In this document: positions 40,381 through 50,097 of the stretch, one piece after another | How the letters are laid out: every line of letters begins with the position of its first letter | How positions within the stretch are numbered: position 1 is the first letter of the stretch | From: Moduliflexus sp964602655 | Lineage (GTDB): Bacteria; Moduliflexota; Moduliflexia; Moduliflexales; Moduliflexaceae | Direction: 5' to 3' | Length of the DNA: 53,206 bases | Assembly: GCA_964602655.1 (NCBI GenBank) | Contig: CAZRSF010000042.1 | Span: 1-53,206, forward strand | Notes under the pieces: generated by a model | The model's input: the letters and a program-made list of their open reading frames with translations, nothing else | Database searches by the model: none | Told to the model about the DNA's origin: nothing | Program-made: the position numbers and the translations under genes

Positions 40381-42522
40381 ATGAGTGGAGCTATGGAGAA
40401 TCATGTACACGCGCTCATTCGCCAGATGCGCGATCCGGATGCGGATACGCGCCGGCAAAGCATTCTTGCGCTGAAAGATGCTGACATCGAGTCAGAGCGA
40501 CCCGACGTTGTCACGGCATTGATTGCGGCGTTGAATGATACGCATATTGCTGTCAGGGAAGCCGCAGAAGTGACGCTGATTTCGCTGCGCGGCGCGGATG
40601 TCGTAGCGGCGCTAATCCCCTGCCTCTCCCACGAATCGCCAACCGTGCTGAATTACGCGCTTGAAATTTTGAGCCGGATCGGGTTGGATGACGTGGAACA
40701 GATATTGTCGCTATTAGAAAGCCGCGATCATGATATTCGGAAATTCGCCTGCGATATTCTTGGGAAATTGAAATACGCCGCTGCGATTTACGATCTGATC
40801 GATCTGTTAAAAGACCCGCATATTAATGTCGCCATTTCCGCCGGGGAAGCCTTAGGAAATATCGGCAGTCCCGAAGCAGTGCCCTATTTGATCCGTTCGC
40901 TGCATCACCCAGATACCTGGATGAAGTGCATTGTCGCTGAAGCGCTCGGTAAAATCGGCGATGCGCGGGCAGTTGACCCGTTTATTCATTTTTCTGTGTC
41001 CGAAGACCCCATCGTGTTGTACACGGTAATCAAAGCGATGGGAAATTTCGAAGATCCCCGCGTCCTGCCCTATATTCTTTCGATTTTGAGTTCCAACCCG
41101 ATGTTTGCATCGTCAGCCGCTCAGGCGATTGACCAATTAGCCGAAAAACACGGCGAAAGAGTGTATCAAGACGTAAGCGCCGCCCACGTCGGAGAGGCGT
41201 TTATCCGCTTGTTGTCCAATGACAATCTCGATGTGGTGCGCAGCGCGATTTCGTTAGTCGGCCATTTGCGATTGATCTCCGCAGTTCCTCATCTACGCGG
41301 CCTGCTTGAGCATCATGACGCGAAAATTATTGCCAAATCCGCGTCAGCCTTAGTCCGTATCGGCGATCCGGGCGTGCAAGAACTGTCGCGGGTGTTTGTG
41401 TTATTGCTTCCGTCATTTCAGCGCGATGTGGCGGAATATGACGAGCAGCTTTCGCTTGCCAGACTTCCGCTGCTCCGCATGTTAGGCGAATCCAAATCCG
41501 AACACGCGCTCGATGGGCTGGTTCAAGCACTTGATGAACGAATTGCAGACGAAATCCGCGCGGAAGCGGCGATTGCCATCGGGAAAATTTTGGGGAATAT
41601 CGCGGACATTGCGGCGATGCTTCAACGCAATGATGAACGCGGACGCTTGTGCGCTCGCGCCGTGCAGCGGCTCACGGCAGGAACTGCGGACGCATGCGAC
41701 GCCTGCCGCATGAGCGCCGCCGAGGCGTTAGGCGAAATCGGCGCTCCCATCGTCTATGACGCGCTGCTGCGCCTGGTTCAAGACGAGTCGTTAGCCGTTT
41801 CGGAAGCCGCCTCTTCTGCGTTGATTCGGTTGCGCGGCATGTCGGCAGAAGCAAAGGTCGCGCCGTTGCGCGACCTGCTGAGCGCGCCATCGCAGAGCGC
41901 GCTGCCTCATACCGCAAGAGCGTCTGTGCTGAGAACCATGTATCGGATTGCCGGAGAACAAGAGATCGCGTTCTACATGCGTTTTCTCGCAGATTCGTCT
42001 CCGGCGGTGAGAGTGGCCGCCCTTGAAGCCTTGCGCACCTGTTCGATTTCATCGGCGCATGGCGAGCAGATATCGGCATATTTAGCGCGCGCGCTTCATG
42101 ATGATGACGTACAGGTACGTATTGCGGCGATTCAATCGTTTGTCTCCTGGGCGAACCTTCATCGCGATCCTGAAACGCGCGTGCTTCCGGAACAGGTCGT
42201 CTCGGCGTTGATTGATTCGCTGCTGCCGCTGCTGAATGACGCGCATCAGCGCGTCCAATATGTCACCTGCCAACACATTGCGGAACTGATTCCGTCTCTG
42301 CCGGGACATCCGGAAGTCGGCGCGGCTGTCGTTGACAGTTTGATTCATTTGCTTGCCGATGAAGACACGATGGTCAAAATTGCGGCGATTGAAGCGTTAA
42401 CCGCCATATCTTCTTATGTGTCAGTCGCCAATACGGCGATTCCGATTTTGCGAACGTTATCCGCGCAGGTGACTGATCCGGAACTGCAAGCATCGTTACA
42501 ACATGCGTTAGACATCTTATAA
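40381..42522 (+). CDS. HEAT-repeat scaffold protein of the chemosensory operon
   Basis: The 713-residue protein is made almost wholly of HEAT/PBS-lyase-type helical repeats of about 31 residues, for example AVPYLIRSLHHPDTWMKC and AVDPFIHFSVSEDPIVL, with the usual A..ALG.IGD ends (EALGNIGS, EALGKIGD). No enzyme domain or signal peptide is seen. Such solenoids bind partner proteins. It lies 2 bases after cheY and 4 before cheR, so it belongs to the signalling unit, perhaps as adaptor or output. A HEAT-repeat protein is also known in a Myxococcus chemosensory cluster (Che7), from memory. The start at 40381 lacks a good ribosome site and may be coupled to cheY translation; 40393 is an alternative. 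Confidence 0.85.
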   Translation: MSGAMENHVHALIRQMRDPDADTRRQSILALKDADIESERPDVVTALIAALNDTHIAVREAAEVTLISLRGADVVAALIPCLSHESPTVLNYALEILSRIGLDDVEQILSLLESRDHDIRKFACDILGKLKYAAAIYDLIDLLKDPHINVAISAGEALGNIGSPEAVPYLIRSLHHPDTWMKCIVAEALGKIGDARAVDPFIHFSVSEDPIVLYTVIKAMGNFEDPRVLPYILSILSSNPMFASSAAQAIDQLAEKHGERVYQDVSAAHVGEAFIRLLSNDNLDVVRSAISLVGHLRLISAVPHLRGLLEHHDAKIIAKSASALVRIGDPGVQELSRVFVLLLPSFQRDVAEYDEQLSLARLPLLRMLGESKSEHALDGLVQALDERIADEIRAEAAIAIGKILGNIADIAAMLQRNDERGRLCARAVQRLTAGTADACDACRMSAAEALGEIGAPIVYDALLRLVQDESLAVSEAASSALIRLRGMSAEAKVAPLRDLLSAPSQSALPHTARASVLRTMYRIAGEQEIAFYMRFLADSSPAVRVAALEALRTCSISSAHGEQISAYLARALHDDDVQVRIAAIQSFVSWANLHRDPETRVLPEQVVSALIDSLLPLLNDAHQRVQYVTCQHIAELIPSLPGHPEVGAAVVDSLIHLLADEDTMVKIAAIEALTAISSYVSVANTAIPILRTLSAQVTDPELQASLQHALDIL

Positions 42523-42526
42523 CCGT

Positions 42527-43357
42527 ATGGAACAACAAGAGCAATACGATTTCGAATTGTTGCGTGATTTGATCTGGGAAAAAAGTGGAATGTATTTCGA
42601 ATCCACCAAGCGCCAGTATTTTTTCCGGCGGTTGAATGCCCGCATGAATTTGTTAGGGTGTCAGCAGATCAAAGATTATTATCGGCTGCTGCGCTACGAT
42701 CATCATGACACGGAATTAGTCGAATTGCTCAATTTGTTGACGACGACCGAAACCTATTTTTTTAGAAACGCGCCGCAATTGCGGTCATTCGAAGAAGAAA
42801 TTCTTCCCGTACTGATTAAACAAAAGCAGGCGACGGGACAATCGCATCTGCAAATTTGGAGCGCGGGCTGCTCTTCCGGCGAAGAAGCGTACACCATCGC
42901 CATGCAGTTGTTAGAGATGCGTCCTTCCCTCGACCGCTGGAAAATTTCGATTGTTGGCACCGATGTCAATACGCAGGTGCTTGCCAAGGCGCGCGATGCG
43001 CTTTATACGCCGAGATCGCTGCGAGATACGCCGGAAAAATACGTTCAAAAGTATTTTACGCGCGAAGGTGAAAATTATCGGTTGGATGAGCGCGTCAGAA
43101 AAATGGTCAATTTTCGGTATGGCAATCTGATCGAGCAACACGATGCCTCGCTGCTTCAAAACGTAGATTGTGTCTTTTGTCGGAATGTTCTCATCTATTT
43201 TAACGTGGAGTCATGTAAAAAGGCGATCAATATTTTTTATGACAGCCTGATGAAAGGCGGTTATCTGCTGTTAGGGCACTCTGAATCGCTGTATCGGATT
43301 TCTCAAATTTTCAAATTAGTCAAACTGCAACATTCGTTAGTGTACTATAAAGAGTAA
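42527..43357 (+). CDS. cheR: CheR chemoreceptor methyltransferase
   Basis: The 276-residue protein has the all-helical N-terminal domain (FELLRDLIWEKSGMYF, TTTETYFFRNAPQLRSFEEEI) and the SAM-binding domain (LQIWSAGCSSGEEAYTIAM; IVGTDVNTQVLAKAR; VDCVFCRNVLIYFN; LLLGHSESL). It methylates glutamates of MCPs using S-adenosylmethionine, setting adaptation. The ATG comes 4 bases after the HEAT gene stop. The demethylase CheB is not in this operon. The length is standard. Confidence 0.93.
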   Translation: MEQQEQYDFELLRDLIWEKSGMYFESTKRQYFFRRLNARMNLLGCQQIKDYYRLLRYDHHDTELVELLNLLTTTETYFFRNAPQLRSFEEEILPVLIKQKQATGQSHLQIWSAGCSSGEEAYTIAMQLLEMRPSLDRWKISIVGTDVNTQVLAKARDALYTPRSLRDTPEKYVQKYFTREGENYRLDERVRKMVNFRYGNLIEQHDASLLQNVDCVFCRNVLIYFNVESCKKAINIFYDSLMKGGYLLLGHSESLYRISQIFKLVKLQHSLVYYKE

Positions 43358-43427
43358 CGGCGCGATAGGCGCGGCAAGCGGCGAATACCTTGCCCGGTCG
43401 TATCGCGCATGACACCGTCGTGAACGT

Positions 43428-43943
43428 ATGCAAACACATAATGACTATTTTAGCTTCCATACCGGAGAACGCCAGCAGGAAGATTCCGGCGAAATCCAAC
43501 TTGTCAGTTTTTTTATCGGGGAAGAAGAATTCGGGGCGGATATTCTGATGGTGCAGGAGATTATTCGAATGCAGCCGATCACCCGCGTGCCGAATGCGCC
43601 GCATTTTGTCGAAGGTGTGATCAACTTGCGCGGCAAAGTGATTCCTATCGTTGATTTGCGGAAACGCATGCATGTCACAGGCTCGGATGACCCCCGCCGC
43701 ATTCGCATTATCGTCGTGGATGTGTCTGGAAAGATTACCGGATTTATCGTGGACGCTGTCTCTCAAGTCTTACGGATTTCGCAGAATACGATTGAACCTG
43801 CTCCTTCCATTATTATGGCGGATATTGATTCCGATTACATCACCGGCGTCAGCAAATTAAATGATAAATTGCTGATTTTGCTCGATTTCAACAGTATTCT
43901 GAACAAAACCGAACAAACGAAATTACAAGAGGTTGCCGTGTGA
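43428..43943 (+). CDS. cheW: CheW coupling protein
   Basis: This is a 171-residue protein with a single CheW fold. It contains IQLVSFFIGEEEFGADILMV, EIIRMQPITRVPNAP, FVEGVINLRGKVIPIVDLRK (the highly conserved RGxxIPxxDL pattern), FIVDAVSQVLRI and a closing LLILLDFNSIL. A leader of about 20 residues precedes the fold. It links receptors to CheA in the array. The 70-base gap before it contains a GCGCGATA/TATCGCGC inverted pair (43361-43408) that may form a hairpin. It overlaps the MCP start by 4 bases. Confidence 0.92.
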   Translation: MQTHNDYFSFHTGERQQEDSGEIQLVSFFIGEEEFGADILMVQEIIRMQPITRVPNAPHFVEGVINLRGKVIPIVDLRKRMHVTGSDDPRRIRIIVVDVSGKITGFIVDAVSQVLRISQNTIEPAPSIIMADIDSDYITGVSKLNDKLLILLDFNSILNKTEQTKLQEVAV

Positions 43944-46597
43944 CGTTTCGAGCAAAACTGACATGGAGCAGTATTCTGATCGTGTTGCTGACCTCGGTGC
44001 TTTCCTCTGTCGCAGTCGCTGTCGTTCTCCTCTCGAAAGCACGCTCTCATGCCAGAACGCAACTTGAGCAGGCGTCAACATTTGTCCATGACGAACTCAC
44101 CGCAGAACAGGCGCGTTATGCGAAGCGCGTGGGGCAAATCGTGCAAAATACGCCGGAATTTGCTCAGGAACTCTGGTTTTTAGGACGGTATAAAGCTGAG
44201 GCGGCGGCGTTAAACGTGACCTACCTCACCTCTCTGCAAAAATTAGCGAAACGATTAGGCGCAGACGCCGATCTCGCGATGTTCGATCATATCCTCGCCT
44301 TTGATCTTCAGGGGGAACTCGTCGCGTTCGCGTATCAATATGCGTCGGGAGATTCGCGATCCTTCCTGATCCGCCATAAATCGCTGCATTCTGAGCAGAA
44401 TGAAGAATGGCTGTCTGCCGATGTTTCCGACCTCGCCTCTCCACAATGGCGCGCGGCATCGAACTCCGACGAGATGACGCAGCGGATCGCACTCGCTTCG
44501 ACATTAGCGTGTAATACGGCGCGAGAGGCGGCCAGGCAGTTAGAAGGCACGGAGTTGCGGGCGCGTTATGTCTATCAGGAACAGCGGCTTGGATTGCAAG
44601 CGCTTGCCCCTGTCACGCATGTTGACGCGCAATTGTCTCGGCCTGTCGTGGTCGGCTTTTTGGTATTTACTCGGTATCTTGACAATGAACAACTTACCCA
44701 GCGCTCGCGTATGGGACACATCTCATTGGAGCTTCGAATCGGTCAGCCATCGCCCTTTCAAGGCGACGCCGCGCAGAAAGGCATGTTTCTGTCGTTTTCC
44801 TCTGCCCCTCTCCGCATGGCGAGCGCGCGGGGGAACTATACAGGCGTCATGGATGTCCTCAGTCAGGAAAATACTCCTGTCGGCGTGTTGGCCTTCGAAT
44901 TGCCGAAAGCGACCGTGAATGCGCCCGTCATGGATACCGTGATCTCGCTGTGTTTTGTGGGTTTCTTTATTGTTCTCCTTGTGACACCGGCGCTCTCGTC
45001 GTATATCGGAAGAAAATTTGCAAATTCACTGGTGAGTTTTACGGTGATGATGAAAAGAATTGCCGAAGGAGGAGGAAACCTGACCAGTCGTTTAGAAACG
45101 GATGATTCTGGCGAAATCAGCGAATTCGCCACGTGGTTCAATCTGTTTTTGAATAAACTTCGGGAAATTATCCTCAGCATTATGACGTCAACCGAATACG
45201 TCACCACCTCATCCAAAGAGCTTCGGGAAACGGCTGAAATGATGGCTGTGAATGTTCAGCAGCAAACGGAAACCATTCGATTGGTCGCTGGCGTCGTGAC
45301 GATGATTTCTCAGGCGGCGGAAGAAAATCGCGTGCTGGCGAACGAACAGGCGGCGTTAGTGGCGGAGACATCGCGCTATTCGGAAGCGCTGGTGAATTCG
45401 ATCCAGAAGAATACCGATAAAGCGGAGATGCAACTGCGCGGCGCGCGCAACGCGCATCGCATCGTCAAAAAGCTCAGTGAAATATCGAAACAAGTGTCTC
45501 AGCACTCAATCACAACGTCGTCGTTAGTTGTTGACGTGACATCGGCAGTGACAGAAATGAGCCATTCCGCTCGCGAAGTGGCGCAAACAACCCATGAACA
45601 AGTCGAATCCACCCGAAAAGCCGTCGGCGTCGTGATGAATATGGCGCAGATTTCGTCGAGCGCCAGACAAAAGGCGCAGGAAGCCGTCGCGCTGGCCGAA
45701 GAAGCGCTTGTCGCCGCCTCGAACGGCCAACAAGCTGCCAATCAGACCGTTGACGGCATGAAGGCGATTACGGAAAGTTCCGAACAGATTTCCGATATTA
45801 TCGAAGTGATCAGCGATATTGCGGAACAGACGGATTTATTGGCCTTAAATGCCGCGATTGAAGCGGCGCGCGCCGGAGAGCACGGACGCGGGTTTGCGGT
45901 GGTCGCCGATGAAATTCGGCAACTGGCGGAACGTGTCAGCCATTCGTTAAAAGCCATCACAAAGCACATTCACAACAACGCCAAACGCATTCAACAAGGG
46001 GCCATCTTAGTGAATGAAGCGAATATGGCTTTAGAAACCATCGTGAAGAATGTGAGCAGGACGGTCGAGCAGATCAAAGAATTGGCCTTCGCGAATGAGG
46101 AACAAGAAGCGCATAGCGGCATGGTAGCGCACAATATCGCCACTGTCGAAGACTTGGCGACGGTGATTGAAAATGCGAGTAAACAGCAAGTCGTTGCTGT
46201 CGAAGCGATTCTGAAAAATATGGAAACGCTGACATCTCTTGCTGAAGAGATTACGTCGCAGACCGATGCGCAGGTGCGCGACGAAAATGTGGTGGAAATG
46301 ATTATGAACGAATTAGCCGATCTCAGCGCACATATTCATTCGCTGACATTCGAGCAGGTCTCCGGAACCGCATCGGAACGAAAACTCATCCTCAGCATTG
46401 CTGAAAAAGCCGAAAAAATCGTAGAAAAAACCACGTCCCAGCATACGCGAAGTCAGGAAGTCTTCAACGAGATTCAGCAGTTAGAAACAGTATCGGAACG
46501 GAATGCGACGACACTTGGGGAGGTGCAGCAGGCGGCCGTCTCTCTCGTGGACTCCGTGGAACAACTTCGCCACCTTGTCAGGAGATTTCAGGTATAA
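43940..46597 (+). CDS. Methyl-accepting chemotaxis protein with large extracytoplasmic sensor
   Basis: The 885-residue receptor starts with GTG (43940), overlapping the cheW stop; AGAGG lies 7-8 bases ahead. Membrane helices at about 7-31 and 333-356 bracket a 300-residue sensor of unknown ligand. HAMP follows (357-410). The long signalling coiled coil has its tip at about 627-667: DIAEQTDLLALNAAIEAARA then GFAVVADEIRQLAERV, the invariant CheA/CheW contact region. No C-terminal NWETF-type tether for CheR is present (ends VRRFQV). Confidence 0.93.
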   Translation: MTFRAKLTWSSILIVLLTSVLSSVAVAVVLLSKARSHARTQLEQASTFVHDELTAEQARYAKRVGQIVQNTPEFAQELWFLGRYKAEAAALNVTYLTSLQKLAKRLGADADLAMFDHILAFDLQGELVAFAYQYASGDSRSFLIRHKSLHSEQNEEWLSADVSDLASPQWRAASNSDEMTQRIALASTLACNTAREAARQLEGTELRARYVYQEQRLGLQALAPVTHVDAQLSRPVVVGFLVFTRYLDNEQLTQRSRMGHISLELRIGQPSPFQGDAAQKGMFLSFSSAPLRMASARGNYTGVMDVLSQENTPVGVLAFELPKATVNAPVMDTVISLCFVGFFIVLLVTPALSSYIGRKFANSLVSFTVMMKRIAEGGGNLTSRLETDDSGEISEFATWFNLFLNKLREIILSIMTSTEYVTTSSKELRETAEMMAVNVQQQTETIRLVAGVVTMISQAAEENRVLANEQAALVAETSRYSEALVNSIQKNTDKAEMQLRGARNAHRIVKKLSEISKQVSQHSITTSSLVVDVTSAVTEMSHSAREVAQTTHEQVESTRKAVGVVMNMAQISSSARQKAQEAVALAEEALVAASNGQQAANQTVDGMKAITESSEQISDIIEVISDIAEQTDLLALNAAIEAARAGEHGRGFAVVADEIRQLAERVSHSLKAITKHIHNNAKRIQQGAILVNEANMALETIVKNVSRTVEQIKELAFANEEQEAHSGMVAHNIATVEDLATVIENASKQQVVAVEAILKNMETLTSLAEEITSQTDAQVRDENVVEMIMNELADLSAHIHSLTFEQVSGTASERKLILSIAEKAEKIVEKTTSQHTRSQEVFNEIQQLETVSERNATTLGEVQQAAVSLVDSVEQLRHLVRRFQV

Positions 46598-46598
46598 C

Positions 46599-47876
46599 AT
46601 GTGGAAGAGCTTTCGCCCTGCGCCTTCGTTTGTTGTTCGCGTCTTGTTCAGCATCGGAACTGTTGTTCTGGGCGCGACCGGACTGAAAATTCTGTATCTC
46701 TCGCAGATCATTCCCCAGGATGCCGAACTGAATATGTCCCGCGCAGCGTTGTATGCCGGCATGTTGCTCGTAGATGGCGTCATGTTGGCCGTGATCGGGA
46801 TGTTGCTCTGGAAGCGGTATGAATCTTCGGTTCGAGTGCCGCTGACAGACCTCGCCGACCGAATTCGTTTTATGCAAATTGCGTCGGAGCAGATCAGGCA
46901 GACGGAATGCGAAACGGAAAGCCAGGATGTCAACACGCTCTGTTTGGCCGCTGCGGTGATGCTGCGCCGCTTAACCACGCTGAAAGCGCAGTTGTTCGAG
47001 GCGAAACAGAAAATCCTCGATGCGTCCAGCAGCGCGTTTTCCGCGTCGAAAATACAGTCGGAACTGTTGGCGGTTCAAGTGTTTTCTTCACAAGAAATCG
47101 CGACCGCAGTTCGCGAATTGGTCATGACGGTACAGCATATCAATCAGAATGTGAACGCCGTCGTCGAAATCGCGAATCAGACGTTACAGACGACGGCGCA
47201 AGGGCAACAGGCAGTGTTGGACGTGGTAAAAAGCATGGCGGATATTCAACATTCCGCCCAGGCGAGCGCGAACACGATCATGGCGCTCAGCAAACAATCT
47301 ACCCATATCACCGATGTAGTCAAAACAATCGATCAGATTATCGAAGATACGAAATTGATCGCGTTCAATGCCACCATCGAAGCAGCGCGCGCCAAAGAAG
47401 ATGGCAAAGGATTTGGCGTCGTGGCTTTGGAAATCAAGCGGTTAGCCGAAGAAGTCTTCGAATCAACTGAAGATATTAAAGATGTGATTCAGGATATTCA
47501 GAGCATGTCACGCGCATTAGTGCTGGCGACGGAAAACGAAATGAAAACCGTCGCATGTGGGATGGGGCTGGCGCAGCAAGCCGGGGTCGCGCTGCAACAG
47601 ATTTTTGATATGGTACAGATCACGACGGAGTCTGCGCAACGGATTGCGACGGCAACGCAGCAGCAGCAAGGCGCAAGTCAGCAGGTGCTGCACTCAGTTG
47701 AACAGGCCAATCAGTCTATTGCCAAATTTTCGCAGCAATCGAAACAAATCGCCGTAACCACCGCAGAATTGAGCATTCTTGCAGAAGGTCTGGGGCAGAT
47801 TGTCTCTGCCTTCGGCTCGGCTTCGAATCAGGCAGAAGGGGCGCAGCAGGATGATCGAAGAACATCTGATTCGTGA
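46599..47876 (+). CDS. Short methyl-accepting chemotaxis protein without a sensor domain
   Basis: The 425-residue protein has two membrane helices close together (about 14-36 and 46-68) with only a short loop, no HAMP of normal length, then an MCP signalling domain. Its tip DTKLIAFNATIEAARAKEDG and GFGVVALEIKRLAEEV (about 248-288) is a clear variant of the consensus (QTNLLALNA...). It may sense membrane or cytoplasmic state, or pair with the larger receptor encoded just before it. The ATG at 46599 follows the previous stop by 1 base. Its end overlaps the cheA start by 26 bases. Confidence 0.88.
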   Translation: MWKSFRPAPSFVVRVLFSIGTVVLGATGLKILYLSQIIPQDAELNMSRAALYAGMLLVDGVMLAVIGMLLWKRYESSVRVPLTDLADRIRFMQIASEQIRQTECETESQDVNTLCLAAAVMLRRLTTLKAQLFEAKQKILDASSSAFSASKIQSELLAVQVFSSQEIATAVRELVMTVQHINQNVNAVVEIANQTLQTTAQGQQAVLDVVKSMADIQHSAQASANTIMALSKQSTHITDVVKTIDQIIEDTKLIAFNATIEAARAKEDGKGFGVVALEIKRLAEEVFESTEDIKDVIQDIQSMSRALVLATENEMKTVACGMGLAQQAGVALQQIFDMVQITTESAQRIATATQQQQGASQQVLHSVEQANQSIAKFSQQSKQIAVTTAELSILAEGLGQIVSAFGSASNQAEGAQQDDRRTSDS

Positions 47877-50097
47877 GTTTATCGCGGAAGCCGAAGAACA
47901 CGTGCTGGCGTTGGAACCGAACTTGCTCCGGCTGGAAAAAGAGCCGCAGAATCTCGATTTGGTGAACGAGATTTTTCTGGCGACGCACAGCGTCAAAGGC
48001 ACGGCATCGTATGTCGGACTCAATCATATCAGCAGTTTTACCCATTCAATCGAATCATTGTTAGATCGCCTTCGCAAGCAGCAGATACAGGCCACTCCCG
48101 CCTTGATTGACGTTCTGCTGCAAGGCGTGGACACGCTGAAACTGTTAGTGCGCCATGTCAGTTCGGGCAAACCCGCGCCAGACATCTCTTCTGTTGAAAC
48201 ACGACTGCTTGAATGGAATGCGCCGCGCGAATCGGCAGAAGCGTTGCCGCCGGAATCGCAACCGGCGGCGCCGCCGGTCATCACCCTGTTTGGCGCGTCC
48301 GTTGAGCCTGAAGACGCCGAAATTTTTGCGGATATTGTGGCGCAGCAGGTCGAATTCCTGAGCATCTCGCTTGAGAAACTGCGCGCGCTGCTTGCGACAG
48401 ACCCGGCGCAGGCGCAGCGTTCTCTTGCGCCGATGATTAACGCCGTTGCCACCGTGCAATCGTCCGCAACGTTGCTCGATATTGATGAATTAAGCGCCTC
48501 AATCGTCAAACACCATAGTTTCCTCGTCTCCCTCGGCAGTCCCGCGTATAAAATCAATCAGGCCGATCTTGATGAGATCGCCAGCATGATTCAGGCCTTT
48601 CGAGACATGAGCGCTGTGTTGACCTCTTCGACGCGGCAACCGCCCAAAAGCCAGATTTCAGGAGCGATCCCCGATCGCGCTGCGCCGCTGCCGCCAGTCG
48701 AAACCGCTTATGGACAGCATGTGTTGCGCGTGAATGCCGAACGGGTGGATGCGCTGATGAATTTTATCGGCGAGTTAGTCATCAATCGGGCGAGATTCGC
48801 GCAGATCGGGCAGGAGATCAAATCAATTTATGACGATCTGCGAGCGGGCGCAGGCTGGTTTGCCACATTATCTGCTGCTGAACAGAAAAATCAGGCGCGG
48901 CGATTCAAAAAACTCAAAGACCAGTTTGAGAGCGTGACGCTCGATTTGGGGCGGATCACCGGACAAATGCAAGAAGGCACGATGCGCATCCGCATGTTGC
49001 CAATCGCCCAGATCGTCAATCGCTTTCCCCGCATGGTGCGCGACCTTTCACGGCAGGCTGGAAAAGAGGTTGACGTGCAGATATCAGGCGAGGAGACGGA
49101 ATTGGATAAAACGGTGGTGGATGTCCTGGCGGAACCGCTGATTCATCTGATTCGCAATGCGATTGATCACGGAATCGAACCGCCGCAGGAACGCATTCGT
49201 TCAGGGAAACCGCGTCAAGGCGCGATTTCGATTGCGTCGTATCATGAAGGCAATCAGGTTATCATTGAGATTCAAGACGATGGACGCGGCATTGATGCCG
49301 AACGTGTGAAGCAGCGCGCTGTCCAGCAGCGCTTGATCTCTTCGCAAGAGGCTGAAAATCTGACGGATCGCGACGTCGCGGCCTTGATTTTTCACAGCGG
49401 ATTCAGCACGGTCGAAACCGTGAGCAATCTGTCGGGACGCGGAGTTGGGCTGAATGTCGTGAAGCGGTCTATCGAAAAAATCAACGGTTCGGTCGAGATC
49501 ATGTCTTCGCCGCACAAGGGATGTCGTTTTATCATCAAGCTTCCTCTGACGCTCGCGATTATTTCGGTCTTGCTTGTCGATGTCCGGCGGGAAATCTTCG
49601 CCATTCCGCTGGTGGCGGTCGAAGAAGCGGTGCGAATTACACCGCAGCAGATCATGACGATTAAGTCGCAACGTGTGATTTCCTGGAGAGAACATACGGT
49701 GTCGCTGTTCGAACTGTCGGAAGTATTCGGCGACCATTTCCCGGAACTCGCGGCCCCGGAGACGCTCTATCGGTATGTCGTCATTTTGACCGACGGCTTT
49801 CGTAGAATCGGGATCATCGTGAATGGTTTGATCGGCGAAGACGACATTGTTTTGAAGCCGTTGACTGACGATCAAACTCGCGTGGAGGGGATTGCCGGTG
49901 CGTATATTCGCGGCGATGGCGAGGTGTCGTTGGTGATTGATACCGCGACATTGATCAATTTAGCGGAGAACGACGAGCGGCGGACGCGCTTTCGTCCATC
50001 AGGCGCATCCGCCGCGCATGTTCAGACGCTTATAATACCTCGCCCCAAAGCCGAATCTCAATCAGCGGAAACGACGCCAAATCCGTCCGAATGGTGA
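47851..50097 (+). CDS. cheA: CheA chemotaxis histidine kinase
   Basis: This is a 748-residue kinase. The HPt domain is at 1-105 with phospho-His46 in IFLATHSVKGTASYVG. A second HPt-like helical bundle (about 150-230: FADIVAQQVEFLSISLEKLR) lacks the His. The dimerisation region is about 290-390, the ATPase domain about 400-570 (IHLIRNAIDHGIEPPQERI, DDGRGIDAERVK, SGRGVGLNVVKRSIEK) and the CheW-like domain about 590-725. It has no receiver, so CheY at the operon head is the partner. The ATG at 47851 starts inside the end of the MCP gene. The last 68 bases overlap the end of the convergent DUF1573 gene. Confidence 0.93.
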   Translation: MIEEHLIREFIAEAEEHVLALEPNLLRLEKEPQNLDLVNEIFLATHSVKGTASYVGLNHISSFTHSIESLLDRLRKQQIQATPALIDVLLQGVDTLKLLVRHVSSGKPAPDISSVETRLLEWNAPRESAEALPPESQPAAPPVITLFGASVEPEDAEIFADIVAQQVEFLSISLEKLRALLATDPAQAQRSLAPMINAVATVQSSATLLDIDELSASIVKHHSFLVSLGSPAYKINQADLDEIASMIQAFRDMSAVLTSSTRQPPKSQISGAIPDRAAPLPPVETAYGQHVLRVNAERVDALMNFIGELVINRARFAQIGQEIKSIYDDLRAGAGWFATLSAAEQKNQARRFKKLKDQFESVTLDLGRITGQMQEGTMRIRMLPIAQIVNRFPRMVRDLSRQAGKEVDVQISGEETELDKTVVDVLAEPLIHLIRNAIDHGIEPPQERIRSGKPRQGAISIASYHEGNQVIIEIQDDGRGIDAERVKQRAVQQRLISSQEAENLTDRDVAALIFHSGFSTVETVSNLSGRGVGLNVVKRSIEKINGSVEIMSSPHKGCRFIIKLPLTLAIISVLLVDVRREIFAIPLVAVEEAVRITPQQIMTIKSQRVISWREHTVSLFELSEVFGDHFPELAAPETLYRYVVILTDGFRRIGIIVNGLIGEDDIVLKPLTDDQTRVEGIAGAYIRGDGEVSLVIDTATLINLAENDERRTRFRPSGASAAHVQTLIIPRPKAESQSAETTPNPSEW

